From Bacteroidales bacterium (GTDB lineage: Bacteria > Bacteroidota > Bacteroidia > Bacteroidales > UBA7960), in NCBI GenBank assembly GCA_007122505.1, contig SKTQ01000134.1:1-25357 (forward strand): a stretch of 25,357 nucleotides of DNA, read 5' to 3'. The notes beneath the pieces were generated by a model. It was not told the DNA's origin. It saw only the letters and a list, made by a program, of their open reading frames with translations, and did no database searches. Positions 15,371 through 23,421 of this stretch are shown in pieces. Every line of letters begins with the position of its first letter. Within the stretch, counting starts at the first letter, position 1. The translations under genes and the position numbers were made by a program.

Positions 15371-16999
15371 CTATCTGTTTCTTCCACCTGATGAGCGGCT
15401 GCTGCTGCTGCCCGATGACCTTGTTGCGCCAGATGAGCGGCTGCCGCTTGAGCTGGGTGCAGCAGTACTCCTGGAGGGCGAGGTGCTTCTTGACGGAGCA
15501 GCTGTACTCCTGGAGGGTGAGCTGCTTCTTGACGGAGCAGCTGTACTTCTGCTCGGCGGAGTTGATCTGGACGGACTTGTTGTTGACCGGCTCGGTTGGC
15601 TGCTTGGTGGTGTATAGCTGGGTCTTCCTCTGTCAGTCCGGGAAGGTTGGGCCTGTGGTCTCTGCGTGGGCGGAGTTGCAGGTCTTGCAGTGGGTTGTGT
15701 TTGCGTGTCCCTGCTACTTGGAGCTGCTTCTTCTCTTGCCGGTCTGGTTTGCGTAGCCGGTCTCGACCTCTGGGGTGTGCTTGGCTGTTGATAGCTAGGT
15801 GAGGTATAAGACCTGGGCATGGTATAATTGGTAGCGCGTCCTTGTTCACCAGATGATCTTGCGGGACTAGCCTGCTCCGGCCTTCTGTATCTGTCTGAGG
15901 CCGGCCTGGTGTATTGCTCTCTTGATGGTGCGCGGTAGTCTTCTACTCTGCTGCCCGGCTGATATGCCTCTCCACGGTCACGAACCTGTCCGGTCCTTGC
16001 GTCAGTAGGTCTTTCAGGGGCTGCCGTCCGATCAGTTGTTTCCCTTTGAGGAGCCTGTTCACGAGCTGTGGGCTGCTCATTGCCTGCAGTCCGTGTATCC
16101 CTTTGCGAACCGGCAGTTTCTCTTGCTGAAGGGCTGTCGTTTGTTGCCAGCAATTGTCTTCTGCCTTGATCATCGCGGACAGTTCTTTCTTCAAATGTTT
16201 CTGCAAAACTGGTTCTTCCGGCCGCATGTGTGCGTCCTGTATCACCGCGTGTGGCTACAGTACCACCTGTTGATCCGCGTGGCCCGTAATGGTAAGTGGT
16301 TTGATCAAAGCTGTTGTAGTAATAGTAGGGGGGGCCTGCCCATCCCCAATGACCACCGTATCCAAAACCGTATCCATAATAATAGGGATGCCAGAACCCT
16401 GAATGGTAACCAGCCCAGAAACCATGGTGGTATCCGGCCCAGAAGCCATGATGGTAACCAAACCATGGACGATGCCAATGATACCAGAAATGTCTGTGAC
16501 GCCAGCTTAAATGGAAGGGGCGATAACCCCAGTAGATGCTCCAGCCCGAAAAAAATGGGTCGTAAGTGTACCAGAACATATTGGTAAAAAACGGATCATA
16601 ATAGCCAAAGCTCACGTAAGGCCTGTGAAAACGTCTGATTCTGGAAGCATAGGAAAAATCGTAGTAGTCGCCATAAAAATAATTGTTGACGATTACCACA
16701 TTTCCGTCTTCATCGTAATAGTATGATGTATCCGTTCCTGTAGTTTCTGCGGTTTCCTCATAGTAGTAATAAGTGGCTTCGCTATTGTAGGCAGCAGCTT
16801 CTTCCTGCTTTGCTTCATTTTCATGAACCACGTCAACCACTCTGCCTTGATTTTGCGCAGCTTGTGCTTCTGCACCACCTCTAACCACCTGGGGACTGAA
16901 ATATACATCATCATGCTCGCTGGTGGCATAATAGGTTGTTGAACAACCTGCAAGCGCCAATGCGATTAAAATTCCCGTTAAATTAAGCAATATTTTCAT
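15371..16999 (-). CDS. aromatic-rich, repeat-rich lipoprotein of unknown function
   Basis: I do not recognise a function. The 542-residue product starts with a lipoprotein signal, lipobox LAGC with Cys19, so it is probably anchored to a membrane facing the periplasm or surface. Residues 20-105 are mixed and acidic with tyrosine runs. Residues 107-240 are extremely rich in Tyr, Trp, Phe, His and Gly, including three tandem 8-residue units GYHHGFWA at 181-204. Residues 250-450 are hydrophilic, rich in Arg, Thr, Gln and Pro. The C-terminus is Ser/Arg/Pro-rich with a 13-residue repeat and ends SSRSSGGRNR. A clear AGGAGG lies 7 bases before the ATG. The composition suggests an extended, disordered envelope protein. 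It is divergent from proS. Confidence 0.8.
   Translation of the reverse strand: MKILLNLTGILIALALAGCSTTYYATSEHDDVYFSPQVVRGGAEAQAAQNQGRVVDVVHENEAKQEEAAAYNSEATYYYYEETAETTGTDTSYYYDEDGNVVIVNNYFYGDYYDFSYASRIRRFHRPYVSFGYYDPFFTNMFWYTYDPFFSGWSIYWGYRPFHLSWRHRHFWYHWHRPWFGYHHGFWAGYHHGFWAGYHSGFWHPYYYGYGFGYGGHWGWAGPPYYYYNSFDQTTYHYGPRGSTGGTVATRGDTGRTHAAGRTSFAETFEERTVRDDQGRRQLLATNDSPSARETAGSQRDTRTAGNEQPTAREQAPQRETTDRTAAPERPTDARTGQVRDRGEAYQPGSRVEDYRAPSREQYTRPASDRYRRPEQASPARSSGEQGRATNYTMPRSYTSPSYQQPSTPQRSRPATQTRPAREEAAPSSRDTQTQPTARPATPPTQRPQAQPSRTDRGRPSYTPPSSQPSRSTTSPSRSTPPSRSTAAPSRSSSPSRSTAAPSRSTSPSRSTAAPSSSGSRSSGATRSSGSSSSRSSGGRNR
15459..15575 (-). repeat. 39-bp tandem repeats in lipoprotein gene
   Basis: Three consecutive 39-bp units at 15459-15497, 15498-15536 and 15537-15575 encode a 13-residue Ser/Arg/Pro/Ala unit, about residues 475-514. 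Units 1 and 2 differ at only a few bases and unit 3 is more diverged. Such arrays change copy number by slippage or recombination. Confidence 0.85.
16388..16459 (-). repeat. 24-bp tandem repeats in aromatic region
   Basis: Three 24-bp units encode GYHHGFWA, GYHHGFWA and GYHSGFWH (residues 181-204 of the lipoprotein). They expand the aromatic segment and are independent of the 39-bp array. Confidence 0.8.
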
Positions 17000-17033
17000 G
17001 ACTATTCCTCCTGGTTGTGTATTTTGGTTTGTA

Positions 17034-17041
17034 CAAAGTTA
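17034..17041 (-). promoter_or_regulatory. -7 element for lipoprotein gene
   Basis: The minus strand reads TAACTTTG, a perfect TAnnTTTG, 34 bases before the lipoprotein ATG. No clear -33 element is seen. An AGGAGG ribosome-binding site follows downstream at 17011-17006. Confidence 0.5.
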
Positions 17042-17064
17042 ATAACAATACCCGAGTTTTTTGT

Positions 17065-17072
17065 TAAATTTG
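17065..17072 (+). promoter_or_regulatory. -7 element for proS
   Basis: TAAATTTG, a perfect TAnnTTTG match, lies 50 bases before the proS ATG. The -33 partner is weak. The opposing lipoprotein -7 element is 23 bases to the left, so the two promoters are close enough to compete. Confidence 0.5.
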
Positions 17073-17122
17073 CGCCTTTCAATTTGCCAATTAAAAACAC
17101 AAATACTATACCAAAAAGAGAT

Positions 17123-18598
17123 ATGGCCAAAGATTTTTCCACGAGAGAAGAGAATTATTCAAAATGGTACAATGATATTGTGCTGCGAGCGGGGTTGGCA
17201 GAGAATTCTGCTGTCAGGGGATGTATGGTGATAAAACCCTATGGATATGCCATTTGGGAAAAAATGCAGGCGGCACTGGACAAGATGTTCAAGGACACCG
17301 GACATGTCAACGCCTATTTCCCTTTGTTCATACCAAAATCATTTTTTAGTAAAGAGGCAGACCATGTTGAGGGCTTTGCGAAAGAATGCGCGGTTGTGAC
17401 GCATTACAGGTTAAAAAATGCACCTGATGGCAGTGGTGTGGTTGTTGACGAGGATGCCAAACTTGAAGAAGAGCTGGTGATCCGCCCAACGTCCGAAACG
17501 ATCATATGGGATACATATCGTCAGTGGGTTCAGTCGTATCGTGATTTGCCCATTCTGGTTAACCAGTGGGCCAATGTTGTCAGATGGGAGATGCGCACAA
17601 GAATGTTTTTGCGTACGGCCGAGTTTTTATGGCAGGAGGGACATACGGCACATGCTACCGAGCAGGAAGCTCTTGAGGAAACCTATAAAATGCTGGATGT
17701 ATATGCTGATTTTGCTGAAAACTTTATGGCCATTCCCGTGCTGAAAGGGGTAAAGTCGGAAAATGAACGTTTTGCCGGTGCCCTTGAAACTTTTTGTATC
17801 GAGGCTTTGATGCAGGATGGCAAAGCTTTACAGGCCGGAACATCTCATTTCCTTGGACAAAATTTTGCCAAAGCTTTTGATGTAAAGTTTGCAAGTAAAG
17901 AAGGAACCCTCGAGTATGTTTGGGCCACATCATGGGGGGTTTCTACAAGATTGGTTGGTGCTTTGATTATGGCTCATTCGGATGACCATGGGCTGGTGCT
18001 GCCCCCGAAACTTGCACCAATACAAACGGTTATTGTGCCCATTTACAAGAACAACGATCAATACGATTTGGTGTGTCAGAAAGCCAGGGAAATAAAGGAA
18101 ATGATCGAAAAAAGGGGTGTTCTTGTCAAGCTTGATGATCGTGATACACATAAGCCGGGCTGGAAATTCAATGAATATGAGTTTAAGGGTGTGCCGCTGC
18201 GTATTGTCATAGGTCCCAGGGATGTGGAAAAAGGAACGGTTGAGATAGCACGAAGGGATACTTTGGAAAAGCAGATTGTTCCGATAGAGAATTTGGCTCA
18301 AACCGTTGAACAACTGCTCGGAGATATTCAGCAAAACCTGTTTCGCAGGGCATCTGAGTTCCGGAAAAACAATACGCAGACAGCCGACACGTGGGCGGAA
18401 TTCAAAGACATTCTGGACGACAAGGGAGGTTTTATTATGGCCCACTGGGATGGCACAGCAGAAACAGAGCAAAAGATCAAGGAGGAAACAAAGGCGACGA
18501 TCCGTTGTATCCCTTTGGATGACAATAAGGAAGAGGGAAGATGCGTTTATTCGGGTAACCCATCGGTAAGACGTGTTGTTTTTGCAAGGGCATACTAG
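17123..18598 (+). CDS. proS: prolyl-tRNA synthetase, archaeal/eukaryotic-type
   Basis: Charges tRNA-Pro with proline. I start at ATG 17123 (MAKDFSTREENYSKWYNDIV), giving 491 residues. The protein is the short archaeal-like type without the editing insertion found in E. coli ProRS, which is usual in Bacteroidota. Class II motif 2 is visible in RWEMRTRMFLRTAEFLWQEGHTAH, and GTSHFLGQNFAKAFDVKF and WATSWGVSTRLVGALIMAHSDDHGLVLPP match the catalytic core. An anticodon-binding domain follows, then a C-terminal zinc-binding-like domain that ends in ARAY, as is typical. It is followed 33 bases later by a SPOR-domain gene, probably in one operon. Confidence 0.97.
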   Translation: MAKDFSTREENYSKWYNDIVLRAGLAENSAVRGCMVIKPYGYAIWEKMQAALDKMFKDTGHVNAYFPLFIPKSFFSKEADHVEGFAKECAVVTHYRLKNAPDGSGVVVDEDAKLEEELVIRPTSETIIWDTYRQWVQSYRDLPILVNQWANVVRWEMRTRMFLRTAEFLWQEGHTAHATEQEALEETYKMLDVYADFAENFMAIPVLKGVKSENERFAGALETFCIEALMQDGKALQAGTSHFLGQNFAKAFDVKFASKEGTLEYVWATSWGVSTRLVGALIMAHSDDHGLVLPPKLAPIQTVIVPIYKNNDQYDLVCQKAREIKEMIEKRGVLVKLDDRDTHKPGWKFNEYEFKGVPLRIVIGPRDVEKGTVEIARRDTLEKQIVPIENLAQTVEQLLGDIQQNLFRRASEFRKNNTQTADTWAEFKDILDDKGGFIMAHWDGTAETEQKIKEETKATIRCIPLDDNKEEGRCVYSGNPSVRRVVFARAY

Positions 18599-18631
18599 AA
18601 AAATTATTTAACAATAAATCAGATACCAGGT

Positions 18632-19201
18632 ATGGAAAAAACAACCTTTGGCATAAAACAGCGTGTTCTTGTTTGTTTTTTCATGCTTTCCCTGTTTTTA
18701 TTCTCTCCGGAGGCTGTCAGCAGAGATGATGATCGTGGTTTGGACCGGCCCCGGGCAGATTTTGAAAACATATGGGTTGAACGAACTGATACATTGGAGA
18801 CAGATACACTTCCGGTGGATAGCTTGCGGAACGACGACACCTTGCCTGTACTCCATCCTTTGCGGTGGGACAATGTGTATCAGGATGAGAAAATCTCCCT
18901 CCTTCTGCATGCTCACCGTCATGCCGTAAGCCGGCAGCAAGGTGTTCCGGGATACCGGGTGCATTTGTATATGGACTCCGGTAATCGTGCACGGCTAAAC
19001 ACCCAGCGGGAACAGGCAGCGTTTGAGAAAAAATACCCGGACGTCAGAGCTTATATCGTTTACGAAGAACCCTATTTTAAGCTTCGGGTCGGTGATTTTC
19101 GCACAAGACTTGACGCCCGGAGATTTCTGGAAAAGATCCGGCGTGATTATTCAGCGGCTTATATTGTGGTTGATATGATAAATTTTCCTGAAATGGACTA
19201 A
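18632..19201 (+). CDS. SPOR-domain envelope protein
   Basis: A 189-residue protein with an N-terminal hydrophobic signal or anchor (residues 10-30), a hydrophilic linker and a C-terminal SPOR domain at about residues 104-180 (GVPGYRVHLYMDSGNRA, then PYFKLRVGDFRTRLDARRFLEKI). SPOR domains bind denuded peptidoglycan strands, often at the division site, so the protein probably acts in the periplasm on the wall. Its specific partner is unknown. Its last four bases overlap the end of the convergent fba gene. Confidence 0.88.
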   Translation: MEKTTFGIKQRVLVCFFMLSLFLFSPEAVSRDDDRGLDRPRADFENIWVERTDTLETDTLPVDSLRNDDTLPVLHPLRWDNVYQDEKISLLLHAHRHAVSRQQGVPGYRVHLYMDSGNRARLNTQREQAAFEKKYPDVRAYIVYEEPYFKLRVGDFRTRLDARRFLEKIRRDYSAAYIVVDMINFPEMD

Positions 19202-20277
19202 TTTCTGTCCAATGCATTCAGGTCTTCGAAGGCCAGTTTTAGACGGTCGCGCATACTTTCTTCACCTTTTCGCAACCATGCCCTGGGGTCATAATATTTT
19301 TTGTTTGGCTTTTCGTCGCCGTCAGGATTTCCGATCTGCCCTTGCAGATAACCTTCATTCTTCTTATAAAAATCCAGCACTCCTTTCCAGAATGCCCATT
19401 GTGTATCTGTGTCGATGTTCATTTTGATGACACCATAGGAGATGCCTTCACGGATTTCATCTCTGCTTGAGCCGCTTCCTCCGTGAAAAACAAAGTTTAC
19501 GGGGTTTGCCCCGGTTCCAAACTCTTTCATGATATGGTTTTGAGAGTTTTTCAGGATAACCGGCTGCAGTAAAACATTCCCGGGTTTGTAAACTCCGTGA
19601 ACATTTCCGAAAGCGGCCGCAATCGTAAAATCGGGTGACACTTCCATAAGTGCCTTATACATGTCGGCCACTTCTTCAGGTTGCGTGTACAACTTGGAGC
19701 TGTCGATACCGGTATTGTCAACACCGTCTTCCTCTCCTCCGGTTACACCCAGCTCCACTTCAATAGACATGCCTATTTTGCTCATTCGCGCCAGATATTT
19801 TTTGCTAATGGCAATGTTATCTTCCAGCGTTTCTTCGGATAAGTCCAGCATATGGGAACTGAAAAGGGGTTTCCCTGTTTGTTTGAAATGCTCTTCGCCT
19901 GCATCCAGCAAACCATCAATCCATGGGAGCAGTTTTTTTGCAGCATGATCGGTGTGGAGGATTACCCTTACTCCGTACTCTTTGGCCATACGGTGTGTGT
20001 GGTATGCCCCGGATATGGCGCCTGCGATTGCCGCACGCTGGTTGTCATTGGACAATGACTTTCCGGCAAAAAAATGGGCTCCGCCATTGGAGAACTGAAT
20101 AATTACCGGAGAGTTAAAGTCCCTCGCGGCTTCCAATACCGTATTTACTGAGTTGGTTCCAATCACATTCACAGCCGGCAGTGCAAACTGGTTTTCTTTT
20201 GCGATCCGGTATACTTCCTGTACGTCTTTGCCTGATAAAACACCAGGTTCAATGTGCTTCATTAGTTTTGCTGCCAT
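19198..20277 (-). CDS. fba: class II fructose-bisphosphate aldolase
   Basis: Zinc-dependent aldolase that interconverts fructose-1,6-bisphosphate with dihydroxyacetone phosphate and glyceraldehyde-3-phosphate in glycolysis and gluconeogenesis. At 359 residues it is the long class IIA form, close in length and residue spacing to E. coli FbaA. Catalytic Asp110 and zinc ligands His111 (HTDHAAKK), His227 (GNVHGVYKP) and His265 (FHGGSGSS) are present, and VELGVTGGEEDGVDN lies between them. The start at 20277 is preceded by a leader of about 120 bases if the TAATTTTG at 20411-20404 is its promoter. The stop codon overlaps the end of the SPOR gene by 4 bases. Confidence 0.97.
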   Translation of the reverse strand: MAAKLMKHIEPGVLSGKDVQEVYRIAKENQFALPAVNVIGTNSVNTVLEAARDFNSPVIIQFSNGGAHFFAGKSLSNDNQRAAIAGAISGAYHTHRMAKEYGVRVILHTDHAAKKLLPWIDGLLDAGEEHFKQTGKPLFSSHMLDLSEETLEDNIAISKKYLARMSKIGMSIEVELGVTGGEEDGVDNTGIDSSKLYTQPEEVADMYKALMEVSPDFTIAAAFGNVHGVYKPGNVLLQPVILKNSQNHIMKEFGTGANPVNFVFHGGSGSSRDEIREGISYGVIKMNIDTDTQWAFWKGVLDFYKKNEGYLQGQIGNPDGDEKPNKKYYDPRAWLRKGEESMRDRLKLAFEDLNALDRN

Positions 20278-20332
20278 AATACCTTACATTTCTTTTTTAA
20301 TGATTTCATTAGTTTGGATGTGGATCTGTGGC

Positions 20333-20365
20333 ATTCAGGACAATCTCCCCCTGAATCCTTTTTTT
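20333..20365. promoter_or_regulatory. hairpin in the fba leader
   Basis: ATTCAGG at 20333-20339 and CCTGAAT at 20350-20356 form a perfect 7-bp stem, lengthened to about 9 bp by flanking GG and CC around one bulged C. On the plus strand it is followed by a T run (20359-20365) and looks like a terminator, but no rightward gene ends nearby. On the minus strand it would lie within the fba 5' leader. Confidence 0.45.
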
Positions 20366-20403
20366 GTCTTGGGTGATGTTGATCTGACATCCTTTTCACA
20401 TCT

Positions 20404-20411
20404 CAAAATTA
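20404..20411 (-). promoter_or_regulatory. -7 element for fba
   Basis: The minus strand reads TAATTTTG, a perfect TAnnTTTG match, 127 bases before the fba ATG. No good -33 element is seen. It forms an inverted repeat with the identical element reading rightward at 20425-20432. Confidence 0.45.
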
Positions 20412-20424
20412 AGAAAATAAAACA

Positions 20425-20432
20425 TAATTTTG
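20425..20432 (+). promoter_or_regulatory. -7 element for glycosyltransferase gene
   Basis: TAATTTTG is a perfect TAnnTTTG match, 58 bases before the glycosyltransferase ATG. The -33 element is unclear. Together with 20404-20411 it makes an 8-bp inverted repeat around 13 bases. Confidence 0.45.
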
Positions 20433-20490
20433 TGTTTTACATACAAATTGGCATTGCACAAAAGGAAAACGTGCATAATGTTGCCTATAA

Positions 20491-21624
20491 ATGAGAAGTG
20501 TTTTGAAAATCGCAATAAATACGCGTTTGTTATTGCCCGGTAAGCTTGAAGGCATTGGCTGGTTCACTTTTCAAAGTTTCAAGCGGATCGTGAAGGCCCA
20601 TCCCGAACACAGGTTTTATTTTCTTTTTGACAGGAAATATGGTAAGGAGTTTCTTTTTGCCGATAATATTGAGCCGGTGGAGCTGTTCCCCCCTGCACGG
20701 CATCCACTTCTGTATTATATTTATTTTGAACATGTGGTGTCAAGATATTTGCAAAAGGAAGGTGTTGATTTGTTTGTGTCGCCGGATGGTTTTTTGGCCG
20801 GCCGCTTTGGCGGAGCCCAGTTGCCGGTTTTTCACGATCTGAATTTTATGCACCAACCGCAATTTATTCCATGGTTGACCCGCAAATATTACCATAGTTA
20901 TTTCCCTAAGTATGCAGCTATGGCAAAAAGGATTGCTACTGTCTCTGAATATTCAAAAAAGGATATTGAACAAACTTTTTCCTATCCTGCAGAGCGAATT
21001 GATGTAGTGTATAACGGGGTTCACGCATTTTTAGGACCGGTAGATAAAGAAACGGCTCATGCCGTAAGGGAAGACCTTTGTGATGGAGCACCTTTTTTCG
21101 TTTACATTGGAGCTTTGCACAGACGCAAAAATATTGACGGGCTGCTTCGTGCATTTGATTTGTTTAAAAGCAATAATCAGTTGCCACATAAGTTGGTTTT
21201 AATAGGGGCAACCATGTTTGGTACAGGTGACCTGAAGAAAGCTTACCGGGCCATGAAAAACCAAAGCGATGTTGTTTTTGCAGGTCGCAAGGATGATAAA
21301 GCTGTCAGGGATATCCTTGGATCGGCTGAGGCCCTGTTGCTGGTGTCACATTTTGAAGGCTTCGGAGTCCCCATCATTGAAGCAATGAAGTGTGAGGTGC
21401 CTGTGATTGCTTCGGGGGTTACCAGTATGCCGGAAGTTGCCGGAGATGCTGCCTTGCTTGTAGATCCTTTATCTGTTGAGCAAATTGCCGGTGCAATGAT
21501 CCAAATCACCCAGGATAATTCTTTGCGCAATGTATTGATAGAACGGGGTCGTGAACAATGCCGGAAATTCTCGTGGGATCTAACAGCAAAGCGGCTGTGG
21601 GAAAGTATGGAGAAATGTTTGTAG
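20491..21624 (+). CDS. GT4-family glycosyltransferase
   Basis: A 377-residue GT-B fold, retaining glycosyltransferase of the GT4 group, probably transferring a sugar from a nucleotide donor to a glycan such as LPS or exopolysaccharide; donor and acceptor are unknown. The N-terminal acceptor domain starts KIAINTRLLLPGKLEGIGWFT. The donor domain begins near residue 200 (FVYIGALHRRKNIDGLLRAF). The E-x7-E signature is SHFEGFGVPIIEAMK (Glu289, Glu297), followed by VPVIAS and MPEVAGDAALLVDP. An in-frame TAA sits directly before the ATG, so the start cannot be further upstream. It appears to be an isolated gene rather than part of a polysaccharide cluster. Confidence 0.93.
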   Translation: MRSVLKIAINTRLLLPGKLEGIGWFTFQSFKRIVKAHPEHRFYFLFDRKYGKEFLFADNIEPVELFPPARHPLLYYIYFEHVVSRYLQKEGVDLFVSPDGFLAGRFGGAQLPVFHDLNFMHQPQFIPWLTRKYYHSYFPKYAAMAKRIATVSEYSKKDIEQTFSYPAERIDVVYNGVHAFLGPVDKETAHAVREDLCDGAPFFVYIGALHRRKNIDGLLRAFDLFKSNNQLPHKLVLIGATMFGTGDLKKAYRAMKNQSDVVFAGRKDDKAVRDILGSAEALLLVSHFEGFGVPIIEAMKCEVPVIASGVTSMPEVAGDAALLVDPLSVEQIAGAMIQITQDNSLRNVLIERGREQCRKFSWDLTAKRLWESMEKCL

Positions 21625-21625
21625 C

Positions 21626-21658
21626 TTTCGCACGATTCCAAAATTGATTGTATTTTTG
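21626..21658 (+). promoter_or_regulatory. candidate asnS promoter
   Basis: A perfect -7 element TATTTTTG at 21651-21658 has TTTC at 21626-21629 as a one-mismatch -33 element, 21 bases apart. Transcription would start near 21664, leaving a leader of about 190 bases before asnS. Confidence 0.5.
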
Positions 21659-21659
21659 C

Positions 21660-21712
21660 ATGCCCTGGCTAACCGGGCATCATAATAGCACCCTGAACTG
21701 TCGGGGGATGCG
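21660..21712 (+). promoter_or_regulatory. structured asnS leader, function unknown
   Basis: Two stem-loops follow the promoter. ATGCCC at 21660-21665 pairs with GGGCAT at 21675-21680, extended by GG/CC around a bulged T with a CTAA loop. Then GCACC pairs with GGTGC, enclosing a CCCTGA/TCGGGGG partial stem. No T tract follows, so this is not a simple terminator for the glycosyltransferase gene. I do not recognise a known riboswitch or T-box. Confidence 0.4.
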
Positions 21713-21857
21713 GTGCAGATAAATTGCATTGCTCTTATATTTCCCTTTTTGTTTGACAGCAAGCTTATTCAATTGCTTAAATCAGGGGGTTACGGTAAAT
21801 AGTTGAATTGGAAACATGGCTTTATGCTTGTTTGCCTTTTTTAAAAGCAGATTACAC

Positions 21858-23267
21858 ATGAAACATATTAGAAGACAAAGAATATTTGATCTGTTGAAGA
21901 AAGATCATTCCCATCTGCTGGGAGAGGAGATCAATGTGAAAGGATGGGTTCGTACTCGCAGAGGAAACAAAAATGTTGCCTTTATTGCGTTGAATGATGG
22001 GTCAATTATTCACAATATTCAAATTGTTGTGGATGTCAAGGCTTTTGGGCAGGACGAATTGCTTCGGGCAATTACTACCGGTTCATGTATTTCGGTAAAC
22101 GGTGTTCTTGTACAATCCCAGGGGAAGGGACAGGTCGTAGAAATACAGGCTTCAGGCATTGAACTATATGGAACTGCGGATCCGGAAAAGTATCCATTAC
22201 AAAAGAAGGGTCATACCCTTGAGTTTTTGCGTGAAATAGCGCATCTCAGACCCCGAACCAACACGTTTGGAGCCATTTTCCGCATTCGCCACGCATTATC
22301 CTTTGCCATTCATAAATTCTTTGATGAGCAAGGGTTCTATTATTTGCACACACCCATTATAACCGGTTCTGATGCAGAAGGTGCCGGTGCGATGTTCCGT
22401 GTTACAACGCTTGATCCCAAATATCCCCCATTGACAGAAAAGGGGGAGGTTGATTTCAGCAAAGATTTCTTCGGAAAGGAGACCAACCTGACCGTTTCGG
22501 GTCAGCTTGAAGGGGAGTTGGGGGCCCTTGCCTTGTCAAATATTTATACTTTTGGCCCCACCTTCAGAGCTGAAAACTCCAACACCTCCCGACACTTGTC
22601 TGAGTTTTGGATGATTGAGCCGGAGATGGCCTTTTATGATATCCATGACAATATGGACCTCGCCGAATCATTTCTGAAATATCTCATCAGGTATTTGCTT
22701 GAACATTGTGAAGATGACCTGGCCTTTTTGCAGAAAATGTATGATGAGGAGCTTACAGAAAGGCTTCTGATGATTATTGACAATACATTTGTAAGGCTAA
22801 CCTATACTGAAGCTATTGGTATTTTGGAGCGGTCGGGGCAGAGTTTTGAGTTTCCTGTAGAATGGGGTGTTGACCTTCAGTCTGAACACGAGCGTTATCT
22901 TGTGGAGCAGGAATTCAGGAAGCCGGTTATTTTGACGGATTATCCCAGAAGCATAAAAGCTTTCTACATGAAACTGAATGATGATGGGAAAACGGTTCGT
23001 GCCATGGATGTTTTGTTTCCCAAGATTGGTGAAATCATTGGTGGCTCGCAGCGGGAAGAGAATTATGAAAAGTTATATGGCCGTATCAAGGAGATGGGGA
23101 TTTTGGAGGAGGATGTATGGTGGTACCTGGAGACCAGGAAGTTCGGCACAGCCCCTCATAGTGGTTTCGGGCTTGGTTTTGAAAGGCTGATGCTGTTTGT
23201 GACCGGGATGGGTAATATACGTGATGTGATTCCTTTTCCAAGGGCACCCCAGAATGCAGAATTTTAA
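21858..23267 (+). CDS. asnS: asparaginyl-tRNA synthetase
   Basis: Charges tRNA-Asn with asparagine. I start at ATG 21858 (MKHIRRQRIFDLLKKD), giving 469 residues, normal for bacterial AsnRS; the open frame upstream to 21816 is not family-like. The N-terminal OB-fold anticodon domain covers about residues 18-110 (VKGWVRTRRGNKNVAFIALNDGS). Class II motif 2 is in FRAENSNTSRHLSEFWMIEPE and motif 3 is GFGLGFERLM at 436-445. The C-terminus NIRDVIPFPRAPQNAEF is the usual end. It is followed by rpoN, which has its own -7 element. Confidence 0.97.
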   Translation: MKHIRRQRIFDLLKKDHSHLLGEEINVKGWVRTRRGNKNVAFIALNDGSIIHNIQIVVDVKAFGQDELLRAITTGSCISVNGVLVQSQGKGQVVEIQASGIELYGTADPEKYPLQKKGHTLEFLREIAHLRPRTNTFGAIFRIRHALSFAIHKFFDEQGFYYLHTPIITGSDAEGAGAMFRVTTLDPKYPPLTEKGEVDFSKDFFGKETNLTVSGQLEGELGALALSNIYTFGPTFRAENSNTSRHLSEFWMIEPEMAFYDIHDNMDLAESFLKYLIRYLLEHCEDDLAFLQKMYDEELTERLLMIIDNTFVRLTYTEAIGILERSGQSFEFPVEWGVDLQSEHERYLVEQEFRKPVILTDYPRSIKAFYMKLNDDGKTVRAMDVLFPKIGEIIGGSQREENYEKLYGRIKEMGILEEDVWWYLETRKFGTAPHSGFGLGFERLMLFVTGMGNIRDVIPFPRAPQNAEF

Positions 23268-23346
23268 GCATTGTGCTCAGGTATTTGGTGCTTGATAAGC
23301 ATAGATTTAAATAGCATGTTATGTAATTTTTCTGGTTTCTTTTTTA

Positions 23347-23354
23347 TATCTTTG
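23347..23354 (+). promoter_or_regulatory. -7 element for rpoN
   Basis: TATCTTTG, a perfect TAnnTTTG match, lies 67 bases before the rpoN ATG in the 154-base spacer after asnS. A -33 element is weak. It suggests rpoN can be transcribed apart from asnS. Confidence 0.5.
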
Positions 23355-23421
23355 AATACAGGCTAATAGAGCGGGGTTTCCGCAAAAAAATAGAGCTCAA
23401 AAATGATAAAGCTTTGATTCT

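Noticed and set aside
15318..15756. Repetitive open frames on the plus strand opposite the lipoprotein gene
   Set aside because: They are antisense shadows of the Ser/Arg/Pro repeats. The minus strand has a lipobox, a ribosome-binding site and a terminator.
20450..20465. TTGGCATTGCAC, a possible sigma-54 promoter
   Set aside because: The GG and GC elements are too close together for a -24/-12 promoter.
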